A stretch of DNA of 64,000 nucleotides, taken from contig NZ_CP036524.1 in NCBI RefSeq assembly GCF_008281175.1, positions 2,790,001 through 2,854,000 on the forward strand, written 5' to 3'. This document shows positions 50,505 through 58,693 of this stretch, in pieces. This stretch comes from [Clostridium] hylemonae DSM 15053. Its GTDB lineage: Bacteria > Bacillota > Clostridia > Lachnospirales > Lachnospiraceae. The position numbers were made by a program, and so were the translations under genes. Every line of letters begins with the position of its first letter. Position 1 is the stretch's first letter. Under the pieces are notes generated by a model. The model made no database searches. It worked only from the letters and a program-made list of their open reading frames with translations, and was not told where the DNA came from.

Positions 50505-52187
50505 TCATTTCTGTGATTTGGTCACAATTATTTCTTCGTAAAACCTATTGGCGCACCCGATCACTTCTTCCGGGAAACCGATCTGCTCAAGAAGTCTTAT
50601 GGCGTTCGTATTTTTATTGACCTCTCTGTGAATCTTATAGTCAAATATAACATCCTCCGCCTCCGGCTGCTCACTGAAATAATAGTAGTCATAACTGCTC
50701 CCTCTCAGCATTTCCAGAAGCTCCAGATCGTGTGTGGCCACGAGTACGATACAGTTCTTATCCTGCAGATACGATAGAATAGCCGCAGACGCCGCCAGCC
50801 GTTCGTCCGTGTTTGTCCCGCGGAGGATCTCGTCAATGGCACAGAATACAGGCAGGCGTCCGTCCACGCTGAACGCCGTTCTCTTCAGAGACTTGATCTC
50901 GCGGATATAATAACTCTCCCCTCCCATCAGGTTGTCCTTCACTGCCATGGACGATTTGACGTACGTGGCCGGAAGCATAAAACTCCGGGCCGTACACGTA
51001 TGTATCGTCTGAGCTAATATCTCATTGACGGCGACAGCCTTGATAAACGTCGATTTACCGGATGCATTGGAGCCTGTGATGATCGTATTTTTATTCAGCC
51101 TGACACTGTTGTACACAGGATGGCCGATCAGAGGATGATATATATCCTCCATCTCAACAGACAGTTCCCTGTGGAATCCGGGTACGCAAAAGACGGGGAG
51201 ACTTTTTCTGAATGATGCGACGCACAGAAGCATATCCAGTTCCCCGATCAGTTCATACAGCCAGATAAACGTATCCATCTTTGCGCATATCTCCCGGATG
51301 ATCTTGTTATACACGGTAAAGTCAAGAAGAAACGCGCCCGTGATATATGCGGCCGCCATCTCCATAAAGTCGCCGGATGCCGACGTCCGCTTTCTGCCGA
51401 GCAGATATACAAACTTTTTCTCCGAATGCTTCAGTTCTCCGGCCACGCGGAAAAGTTCCGGAGATACCTGAGCGAACCGTCCCTGCCTGCTGTCCGTTAT
51501 CTTCTGTGCGGCCCTCATCAGGCCGTAGATTCCTTCTATCACTTCCAGCTGCGTGTCATATTTCCCCTTCATTGTACCGTAAACGGCAAGGTTCACGAGA
51601 AACACAACACCCGCGGCCGCAAATATCCACTCCGTGCGCAGAATGAGGCAGAGCAGCAGGCTCACCAGAAAGACCGCCTGCATGATCCTGTAGCTCCAGA
51701 CATGACGCATCCCGAATGCATCCGCATTATTGAAAAAAGAAGGCACATAATAAAAACTTGGCCGCTTTCCGATCTTGTGGAGTTCATACTGGATCTCTGC
51801 CCGTTCCTCCTGCTCAGCCTCAAAAAAGGCGATCTTCTGCTCATACTGTGCAAAACGTTCTTTGTCCTGTGACAAGATCCTGAGTGCTGCGTACAGATAC
51901 TGCTCCCCGGCAAAAGAGCAGGCCGAATTGATCCGCCAAAACACCTCCTCCATATCGAGGTCGTTCCACGTCTCATCATCGACAAGCCCATTCTCATCAC
52001 TATGCTCTGCCTCCGCATAATACATGCCGGCCAGTTTCAGATCCAGATCTCTTTTCTCCGGCTTTTTTCCGTACTGATCCCGGATAAAGTCCCGCAGTCT
52101 TTTCCGGGCTGCATATCTTGAACAGACCGCTATGACGATCACTGAAACTGCGGCTCCTGCAATAAGTGCAGCGGTATATACATCCAT
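50505..52187 (-). CDS. Membrane-anchored MutS-like ATPase
   Basis: This 560-residue protein has an N-terminal helix (about 5-25), two more hydrophobic helices (about 170-205), a helical clamp-like middle and a C-terminal MutS-type ATPase: Walker A TGSNASGKSTFIK, then GGESYYIREIKSL, IDEILRGTNTDERLAAS (Walker B and following) and VATHDLEL. The mismatch-recognition domain I is absent. Such MutS-related membrane proteins are common in Firmicutes, but their function is unknown. The start at 52187 has an AGGAGAGG site. Confidence 0.82.
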   Translation of the reverse strand: MDVYTAALIAGAAVSVIVIAVCSRYAARKRLRDFIRDQYGKKPEKRDLDLKLAGMYYAEAEHSDENGLVDDETWNDLDMEEVFWRINSACSFAGEQYLYAALRILSQDKERFAQYEQKIAFFEAEQEERAEIQYELHKIGKRPSFYYVPSFFNNADAFGMRHVWSYRIMQAVFLVSLLLCLILRTEWIFAAAGVVFLVNLAVYGTMKGKYDTQLEVIEGIYGLMRAAQKITDSRQGRFAQVSPELFRVAGELKHSEKKFVYLLGRKRTSASGDFMEMAAAYITGAFLLDFTVYNKIIREICAKMDTFIWLYELIGELDMLLCVASFRKSLPVFCVPGFHRELSVEMEDIYHPLIGHPVYNSVRLNKNTIITGSNASGKSTFIKAVAVNEILAQTIHTCTARSFMLPATYVKSSMAVKDNLMGGESYYIREIKSLKRTAFSVDGRLPVFCAIDEILRGTNTDERLAASAAILSYLQDKNCIVLVATHDLELLEMLRGSSYDYYYFSEQPEAEDVIFDYKIHREVNKNTNAIRLLEQIGFPEEVIGCANRFYEEIIVTKSQK

Positions 52188-52267
52188 AACATGCCTCTCC
52201 TTTTCGTCATGCATTTGTGTTATTGTATTAACTCTTTAATACAGAATACCACCGCCCGGGAAGAAAG

Positions 52268-53656
52268 TCAACGGCGCCAGAGCGGAAGCCTTACTTTTAT
52301 CCTGGCTCCTCCCGTCACCTTGCAGTTCCCGGTTTCCATAACTCCCCCCTGCTGCCGGATAAAACGATCCGCAATGTAGAGCCCTATGCCGTAATGACCT
52401 TTTTTATGCCTGCTCATATCTCCCTGGAAAAACTGTTCGGAGGCAGCTTTCAGTTCTTTCCCGGTGAAGCCGGGCCCGCTGTCGCAGACGATGGTTTCTA
52501 CGTACGCCTGCCCGGCCCCGGTCTTTACAGCTGCCTCTATGGTGATAACACCGCCTTTTGGAGTGTACTCTGCTGCATTGGACAGGATATTCATAAATGC
52601 GCGGTACAGCTTTTCCTCCTGTACACGGATATCTGCCCCCTCCGTATGTATGGAAGCTTTGACCTGTATCTTCTTTCCCTTTCCGAGATGTTCCGCCTTT
52701 TTAACGATCTGGCGCAGAAATGCCTCCGCTTTCAGCACTTTCTCCTCCTCCCGGCCGCTGTTCCCCGTTCTAAGTGTATCCTGAAGAATGATCAGGTAAT
52801 CTTCTATCTCCTTCACGCTCTCTGTCACATACCGGTTATATTCCCTTACATCCCCGTCACGGGCTGTCTCATGGATCAGTTCCGCATTGCCCCTGATAAC
52901 CGTTAACGGAGTCTTTATGTCATGTGCAAGCGCGGATATCTGTTCCTTTTTCAGCTCCTCTGACTTCCATTGCTCCTCAAGCGATGTCTTCAGCGCCTCC
53001 TTCATCGTAAACAAAGATCCCAGTACATCATCGATCTCTCTGACATCCGAGTATTCCCGGTCAAACTCCAGGTTATTCTCGCGTATCCTGTCCGTCACCT
53101 CATTCAGCGTCCTGATCCGTCCGGACAGATATTTGCCGAATTTGCGCGCCGTCCACGCCGTCTGCAGCAGAAACAAAGCCAGTATGACCGCGCAGAACAG
53201 CCACTCTGCATTCGGCAGATGCTTCCGGAGGGAAGGATCCGCGAACTGGGCAAGTATGTCATAGCGCACGATGCACGTCTCTTTGTCCTCCCTCTCTATA
53301 AACTTGTAAAATGTCTTGAATGCTTTCTGCGTCTCCCCGTTCTCTTTACAGTTCCACGCCGTTCCCTGCTCTTTCTTCTCAAAATTACCGTACAGATAAT
53401 TTCCGGCTTCGTCATAAACGCCGTACGCGGCGCCGTCAGGTATCATGCTCTCCCCGACGCGGCCGGCTGTCTCAATGTCCTTTGCGCCCTCCTCCAGCCT
53501 GTTCAGGGTATACACGGCCGGCTGCAGAAATCCCGTGTTGATCATTATATTCAGCGCGATATAAGCCGCGGCGGCCAGAAGCGCGGACTGCGCGAGAAAA
53601 GCCCCGAGATAAGTGAGAAATACCGTATATATTTTCTTCTTTCTTTTTATTTCCAT
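52268..53656 (-). CDS. Sensor histidine kinase of the lantibiotic-immunity cassette
   Basis: This 462-residue kinase has two membrane helices (about 12-37 and 150-170) enclosing a short sensor loop, HAMP-like region, the phosphoacceptor box ISALAHDIKTPLTVIRGNAE, and an ATPase domain with NILSNAAEYTP, DSGPGF and GHYGIGLYI. It partners with the response regulator whose gene overlaps by 10 bases, and probably senses lantibiotics or other cationic peptides, as in NsaS/CprK-type systems. Confidence 0.88.
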   Translation of the reverse strand: MEIKRKKKIYTVFLTYLGAFLAQSALLAAAAYIALNIMINTGFLQPAVYTLNRLEEGAKDIETAGRVGESMIPDGAAYGVYDEAGNYLYGNFEKKEQGTAWNCKENGETQKAFKTFYKFIEREDKETCIVRYDILAQFADPSLRKHLPNAEWLFCAVILALFLLQTAWTARKFGKYLSGRIRTLNEVTDRIRENNLEFDREYSDVREIDDVLGSLFTMKEALKTSLEEQWKSEELKKEQISALAHDIKTPLTVIRGNAELIHETARDGDVREYNRYVTESVKEIEDYLIILQDTLRTGNSGREEEKVLKAEAFLRQIVKKAEHLGKGKKIQVKASIHTEGADIRVQEEKLYRAFMNILSNAAEYTPKGGVITIEAAVKTGAGQAYVETIVCDSGPGFTGKELKAASEQFFQGDMSRHKKGHYGIGLYIADRFIRQQGGVMETGNCKVTGGARIKVRLPLWRR

Positions 53657-54309
53657 CGGTACCCTATCCCCCACACAGTTTCGATCGGGGAAATACCGGC
53701 CGGCTGGCATTTCGCCCGGATGTTTTTGATGTGCTCCGTAATAGCTGTGCTGTCGCTCTCCTTCTCATACCCGAAGATATGTTCATAGATGCGCTCTTTT
53801 GAAAACACCTGCCCTTGATGGAGCGCCAGATATTCGCAGATCGCGTACTCGCTCTTCGTAAACGGTATCTCCTGCCCGCCGCACAGCGCTTTCTTTTCCC
53901 CCGGCAGAAACTGCATGTCGCCAACAGTCATAAGATGCCGCCTCTTCCGGCTCTCCCGCCTCAGATGGGCCTGCACCCTCGCGCGCAGTTCCCCGATGCC
54001 GAACGGCTTGGTAATGTAATCATCCGCCCCAAGGCCGAGTCCTTTCGTGATATCCCCTTCGCCAGTCTTCGCCGTAAGAAAAAGGATCGGGCAGTCTGTA
54101 CCGCTTCGTATCTCTTCACACAGTGCATAGCCGTCCAGACCCGGCATCATCACATCAAGCAGGATCAGGCTGTACGGTGACAGGTCAAGGTGCAGAACCT
54201 CCTCCGGCACCGCCACCGTATCAACCATATATCCGTCCTTTTCCAGGGCGTTCCTTATAAGCATGAGTATATTTCTTTCATCATCTACTGCAAGAATACG
54301 TTCTCCCAC
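53647..54309 (-). CDS. OmpR-family response regulator
   Basis: This 220-residue regulator has a receiver with Asp in LILLDVMMPGLDG and Lys in ITKPF, and an OmpR winged helix (SKERIYEHIFGYEKESDSTAITEHIKNIRAKC, GIGYRWK). The start is GTG at 54309, overlapping the stop of the transporter permease by one base. It likely binds the direct repeats upstream of the ABC genes. Confidence 0.92.
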   Translation of the reverse strand: MGERILAVDDERNILMLIRNALEKDGYMVDTVAVPEEVLHLDLSPYSLILLDVMMPGLDGYALCEEIRSGTDCPILFLTAKTGEGDITKGLGLGADDYITKPFGIGELRARVQAHLRRESRKRRHLMTVGDMQFLPGEKKALCGGQEIPFTKSEYAICEYLALHQGQVFSKERIYEHIFGYEKESDSTAITEHIKNIRAKCQPAGISPIETVWGIGYRWK

Positions 54310-55070
54310 TATTCCTCACACTGCCTTCCTTCATAATAGTGAAACCAGATAAAGATCCCGGCTGTAATAAGTACCGCCGCCGCTGCGCATACCGCCATCT
54401 GTGCCGGCAGTGACCGCGCCGCCGCACTCCACCTTCCCCGGTCCCCTGCCTCATATAATAACAGATAACTGCTCCATCTGCCACTCCACGCGCACGGGAC
54501 CACAGGCCAGCACCCGTCCCCAAGACCGGTCAGCATAAGCGCGGCCAGGACCGCTTCTACGATACCGGCAGCCATAGACGCCGCCTTCCCGAAGCAAAGA
54601 CTCAAAAACAGATGGAAGGCATACACCACCATCTGTCCTCCCCAGAGCGCGAGCCAGCCCAGTATATAGAAGTGCGCCGGATACGGGTTCTGTCTTAATA
54701 TGAATTCATATCCTGCCGCGAACCCAGGAAAGGCGATGGCCGATGCCGCGAGGGAACAGAGGCCAAGCGCCAGCCATTTCCCGAGAAACAGACGGTACTT
54801 TCTCCGGCCTGACAGAAGAAAGGTCTGCATATGTCCCTCCTCTTCCAGTTCCACAGACATGGCGCAGACGAGTCCCGCCAGAAACGGATAAGCCACCGCC
54901 ACAGACTCCATATATCCCTGCACTTTACCTTCCGCGCTCCACGGGGCATATCCATAATAAAGGAGAAAGACCGCCGCGCCTGCCGCCGGCACAAAAATGT
55001 GCATCCACAGCAGCTTTGTATGCCGCATCTTGATAAATTCTCCCTGTATAAGCCGCGTCAGTTCTCTCAT
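54309..55070 (-). CDS. Lantibiotic-immunity ABC permease, MutG/SpaG-like
   Basis: This 253-residue permease with six helices (for example MHIFVPAAGAAVFLLYYG and FLAGLVCAMSVELEEEGHMQTFLLSG) matches the LanG permeases that expel lantibiotics from the membrane. It overlaps the LanE-like gene by 4 bases (ATGA). The ATG at 55070 has AAGGAGGAG. Confidence 0.85.
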   Translation of the reverse strand: MRELTRLIQGEFIKMRHTKLLWMHIFVPAAGAAVFLLYYGYAPWSAEGKVQGYMESVAVAYPFLAGLVCAMSVELEEEGHMQTFLLSGRRKYRLFLGKWLALGLCSLAASAIAFPGFAAGYEFILRQNPYPAHFYILGWLALWGGQMVVYAFHLFLSLCFGKAASMAAGIVEAVLAALMLTGLGDGCWPVVPCAWSGRWSSYLLLYEAGDRGRWSAAARSLPAQMAVCAAAAVLITAGIFIWFHYYEGRQCEE

Positions 55071-55849
55071 ACCGTCTCTCCTCCTTTTTTCCCGTACCAC
55101 ATTCTGGAGGCCGTCCACAGAATGACGAGCCAGAACAGGCATACGCACATTCCGATCGGCACTGCCTTCATATCCATAAGCTCCGGCGAGTATGTCACGT
55201 TCCCTTCCGCCGCCACAAGCCCGTTCGGCAATACTTTGATCAGCGGGCACATCGCTCTCGCCGTCACGGAATACGGGTTGATATACCAGCGTTCTCCAAG
55301 CGGGCCCGTCACTGTGCCGGCCACATTCAGCGCAAGATTGGCGAACAGCGCCGGATAAAGTCCAAATTTTTCATTCGCCCACAGACAGAGCGGAATCTGC
55401 CATATGCATCCTCCGATCATAACGAGCGCGGCGAGAGCTCCCTGCCGCAGCGTGACTTCTGCCAGCATCTCCATGTCAGCCACAGACTCCGTCAGAATCT
55501 GAGCCGCTGAAACAAATGCGAATAGCACAAGATTCCCAAGGACTGCCGCTTTTATGCAGACGAGCACTTTCGCGTCCCACACACGCCTCAGATCGACCGG
55601 CAGTACGGTCAAAGCGCGGCCTTCAAGCTTCGTGTCCGCCTGTCCGGTCATACAGCATACAATGGTCAGCATCCCGGGAAGCAGCGATGTATACCACCAG
55701 TTATAACCGTCGATGGCGCCGTAACTTCCGGTCAGCAGAAAGGCAGCCGCCACCGTGAGCGCCGGCATGATATAACACAGTTTTGAAAAGAGCGTATGCC
55801 TGCACTTCAGCTGCTCCGCTGCATAATAGGTCCGGAAAAATGCACTCAT
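55067..55849 (-). CDS. Lantibiotic-immunity ABC permease, MutE/EpiE-like
   Basis: This 260-residue six-helix permease (AAEQLKCRHTLFSKLCYIMPALTVAAAFLL, YNWWYTSLLPGMLTI) is typical of LanE subunits. It starts 1 base after the ATPase stop. Together with the LanF- and LanG-like proteins it forms the FEG exporter. Confidence 0.87.
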   Translation of the reverse strand: MSAFFRTYYAAEQLKCRHTLFSKLCYIMPALTVAAAFLLTGSYGAIDGYNWWYTSLLPGMLTIVCCMTGQADTKLEGRALTVLPVDLRRVWDAKVLVCIKAAVLGNLVLFAFVSAAQILTESVADMEMLAEVTLRQGALAALVMIGGCIWQIPLCLWANEKFGLYPALFANLALNVAGTVTGPLGERWYINPYSVTARAMCPLIKVLPNGLVAAEGNVTYSPELMDMKAVPIGMCVCLFWLVILWTASRMWYGKKGGETV

Positions 55850-55850
55850 T

Positions 55851-56558
55851 TTACCATGCCTCCTTCCGGCCTCTGCCCACAGTCTTCATAAAGGTCTCCT
55901 CCAGCCGCCCCCGTTTTGGCATACCGCCCTGGAATCCAAGCACGCCGTCCGCCAGAATGCCTATATAGTCCGCCGTCTGCTCTACTTCGCTCAGTATATG
56001 GCTGGATAGGATGACTGTGATCCCCTGCTGTGCAAAGGAGCGTATCATCTCCCGCAGTTGTTGTATGCCGTACGGGTCAAGACCGTTGGCAGGTTCGTCC
56101 AGTACGAGCAGCCGGGGACTGTCAATAAGCGCAGCCGCTATACCGAGACGCTGTTTCATCCCAAGGGAAAAGTGCCGGGCTTTTTTTCGGCCTGTATCCT
56201 TCAGGTCCACGCTAAAGAGCACTTCCTCTATCCTTTCCTCTGAAAGCCCTAGTATCTTTGTGCGCACGAGCAGATTTTCTCTCGCCGACAAGTTCCCGTA
56301 CAGCGGCGGCGTCTCGATCAGCGCCCCCATATCCCTCAGATTTTCCCTGCTCCACGCCTTTCCGCCAAACAGTATCTCCCCGGAGTCCGGGCGCATCATT
56401 CCGGTGAGCATCTTTAAAATGGTGGACTTCCCCGCCCCATTCGGCCCGAGCAGCCCGTAGACGCATCCTTCCGGCACCTGAAGCGACACGTGGGACACCG
56501 CCGGATGCCCTTTAAAAGACTTACACAGATCTCTCGTCTCCAGTAACAATCGTTCCAT
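55851..56558 (-). CDS. Lantibiotic-protection ABC ATPase, MutF/SpaF-like
   Basis: This 235-residue ATPase has GPNGAGKSTILKML, the signature FSLGMKQRLGIAAALI, LLVLDEPANGLDPYGIQQLRE and SSHILSEVEQ; the E-loop region IETPPLYGNLSARENLL suits LanF proteins. It is the first gene of the FEG-RK operon. The ATG has a GGAGGAT site. Confidence 0.92.
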   Translation of the reverse strand: MERLLLETRDLCKSFKGHPAVSHVSLQVPEGCVYGLLGPNGAGKSTILKMLTGMMRPDSGEILFGGKAWSRENLRDMGALIETPPLYGNLSARENLLVRTKILGLSEERIEEVLFSVDLKDTGRKKARHFSLGMKQRLGIAAALIDSPRLLVLDEPANGLDPYGIQQLREMIRSFAQQGITVILSSHILSEVEQTADYIGILADGVLGFQGGMPKRGRLEETFMKTVGRGRKEAW

Positions 56559-56599
56559 TTTACATATCCTCCTTACAACTATAAAATAAATTACAATTC

Positions 56600-56619
56600 T
56601 AAGGATTTTATAAGGATTA
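56600..56619 (-). promoter_or_regulatory. Direct repeat for the response regulator upstream of lanFEG-like genes
   Basis: TAAGGAT occurs at 56600-56606 and 56611-56617 (plus orientation), starts 11 bases apart, about 42-60 bases before the ATPase start. OmpR-type regulators bind such spaced direct repeats. Confidence 0.6.
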
Positions 56620-56628
56620 CATAAAAAT

Positions 56629-56669
56629 GATCAGGGACACAGCCCTGCCTGATGGCTGTGTCCCTGATC
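56629..56669. repeat. Palindrome GATCAGGGACACAGCC directly after the PEP/pyruvate-binding gene
   Basis: Arms 56629-56644 and 56654-56669 are perfect inverted copies with a 9-base loop. They abut the stop codon of the upstream gene, and TTTTT follows on the minus strand, so it also acts as a terminator. The GTGTCCCTG end recalls the other intergenic palindromes. Confidence 0.75.
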
Positions 56670-58532
56670 TTACTTCCCCAGACGGCAGACGGCCCGGCCC
56701 TGTTTGGCGTCGAGCATAAGCTCTGCATGGCAGTCTGATACATCGTACAGTTTTATTATCTCGTTCAGTTCGCTGTCGTTTGGCCACAGCTCCTGAAAAA
56801 TGTCTCTGTGCTGTGTAAGAAGCCCGGGCTGGTAACATCTTGTCTTACTGTTGTCGTTGATGGCGCCGTAGTATACGTCGGCCTCCACCAGGTCCTGGAA
56901 CATGTGGCTTCCGTAGGACAGTTCAGGATGATATCCGACCTCACTGTATGCCACTTCGCATATCGCGCAGAATTCACTGATATTGGCATAGACGACCGGC
57001 ACCCCAAGCTCCGGGGATGAGGTGCCGATGCGCCCCGGCACGAGCAGAAGCATCTTCTTCTCCGCCTCCTCAAAATGCTGGTTGATCTCATCGATCCTGC
57101 GGGCTACGCTGAACTTCTTTGCATACGGATATTCATAATACTTCCGCGGATCTACCCATACGATAAGATCCAGCTTCTCTGTCTTGGAGCGGCGCATGGA
57201 TGTCCTGCGCACGTCAAACAAGAATTCTTCCGCCTTGTCCTCCGGTATATGTATCTCCTCCGAAACGCTTGCCTGAAGAGGCCTGCACTGGAGCAGGTTC
57301 ACTTTCCACTCGTCTTTTGCAAAGCTGTTGACGGCAAACTCCACATCCACCGGCCTGCCGTACTCCGCCTCCAGCATCTCAAGAATGTGCTTCATCAGTC
57401 CGATAAACCCGTCGTTGTTCACCATGCCCTGGCAGTCCGCAAAATACACTTTCTTGTAGACGCCCCGCTGCGCCAGCATATCCTCCGCGTCCGTGTCGTG
57501 GCTGAGCACGAGCTTCTTCTGCCATCCAGGCAGCGCTTCGATGACTTCCTCCAGCCGCCGTGTGCCAAGCGTACCCGTCTCGTGATCCATCACATCTACC
57601 TTCCGCTGTGAATATTTATGCCGTTCCGCCACGGTCGTCCTCAAGTTCGCCTGCGCCCGGTCCAGACACACGAGCCTCGGGTAGTCGCCGGGCGTTCGCT
57701 CCACAGCTCTTGTCCCGAGCCCCATGACCATACGGAGCATGCCCGCGTCGGGATTCATATTCTCCATCCATTTGTACGGATTGTAGGAACACCCCATGCC
57801 GGCAGCCACCGGCATATAGAACCCGTCGTATTTCTGCCCTTCTACCTTCTGGATGAGAAGCGCCATCTGCTCATCCGTATCCAGCAGCTTCCTTCTTCTC
57901 CTGTACTCGATGGCAGACGGATTCATCGTGCTGGCATACACGCTTCGTATGGCGTCCGTCAGTTCTTTGAGACGCTCCGTTTCGCTGCCCTGGTTCATAC
58001 AGAAGGTAGATTCATATTTACCCGAAAACGCATTTCCGAACCCGTCTTCAAGAAAGCTGCTGGAGCGGACGATGATCGGAGTGTCCCCGTAATGCCTGAC
58101 AACTTTTCTCAGCTCCTCCTGCACTTCCTGCGAAAATGTCCCTCCGCTTATGCGCCCGCGCAGCTCATCCGCCTCTTTAAACTTCTCCTTCTCCTCCATG
58201 TGGCGCCGCCGCAGTTCCATGCAGTCGTTGTCCACCAGATACTGATAGAACACGTCCGAGCCGACGAAGAAGGAATCGTGGGGCGCAATATGCTCCACAT
58301 ACTGCGGTGTCTTCACCTCGATCAGCTTCCGGGCGAGCAGCAGGCCGCACGCCTTGCCTCCGATCCTTCCGCCGCCGATGCTGCGCTCCTTCACGCGGAC
58401 GTAATCTTCCGGCGTAAAATGTTCCACGATGAGCCGCTCCATCCGTATGTCCGTCGTCATCAATTCATTGCATATATATTTGCTCTCCTTAGCCGTAAGG
58501 CTCTCTCTATTTCTGATCTCCTCCCAGTTCAC
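56670..58532 (-). CDS. PEP/pyruvate-binding-domain protein (PPDK N-terminal-like)
   Basis: This 620-residue protein has the ATP-grasp-like PPDK N-terminal domain: GGGRIGGKACGLLLARKLI, IIVRSSSFLEDGFGNAFSGKYESTF, and NVEFAVNSFAKDE-like VDVEFAVNSF with LLQCRPLQ. The phosphohistidine swivel domain and the PEP-utilising TIM barrel of PPDK/PpsA are absent; instead about 190 C-terminal residues of unknown kind follow (DLIVWVDPRKYYEYPYAKK). It may phosphorylate a protein or small molecule. The start is GTG at 58532 with GGGAGG. Confidence 0.82.
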   Translation of the reverse strand: MNWEEIRNRESLTAKESKYICNELMTTDIRMERLIVEHFTPEDYVRVKERSIGGGRIGGKACGLLLARKLIEVKTPQYVEHIAPHDSFFVGSDVFYQYLVDNDCMELRRRHMEEKEKFKEADELRGRISGGTFSQEVQEELRKVVRHYGDTPIIVRSSSFLEDGFGNAFSGKYESTFCMNQGSETERLKELTDAIRSVYASTMNPSAIEYRRRRKLLDTDEQMALLIQKVEGQKYDGFYMPVAAGMGCSYNPYKWMENMNPDAGMLRMVMGLGTRAVERTPGDYPRLVCLDRAQANLRTTVAERHKYSQRKVDVMDHETGTLGTRRLEEVIEALPGWQKKLVLSHDTDAEDMLAQRGVYKKVYFADCQGMVNNDGFIGLMKHILEMLEAEYGRPVDVEFAVNSFAKDEWKVNLLQCRPLQASVSEEIHIPEDKAEEFLFDVRRTSMRRSKTEKLDLIVWVDPRKYYEYPYAKKFSVARRIDEINQHFEEAEKKMLLLVPGRIGTSSPELGVPVVYANISEFCAICEVAYSEVGYHPELSYGSHMFQDLVEADVYYGAINDNSKTRCYQPGLLTQHRDIFQELWPNDSELNEIIKLYDVSDCHAELMLDAKQGRAVCRLGK

Positions 58533-58600
58533 CGTACATGCCTCCCTTTCTCCTGAACATAACGTAATATGAAACGATCTGTCAAGATAGCCAAATGTCT

Positions 58601-58625
58601 ATACTTCTTATATAAATATAAGTAT
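58601..58625. promoter_or_regulatory. Dyad upstream of the aspartate aminotransferase/gdh operon
   Basis: ATACTT (58601-58606) and AAGTAT (58620-58625) flank an AT-rich core (TTATATAAATATAA), as in LysR operators. The LysR gene downstream of gdh is a candidate regulator. Confidence 0.4.
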
Positions 58626-58693
58626 TTGCTTCTATCATAACATTTTACATATAATTAAAGCAAGAAAACAAGGGCCGCTAAGGAGGAAAGTAT

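Noticed and set aside
52268-56558. A complete lantibiotic biosynthetic cluster
   Set aside because: Only transport and two-component genes are present; there is no precursor peptide or modification enzyme in the window.
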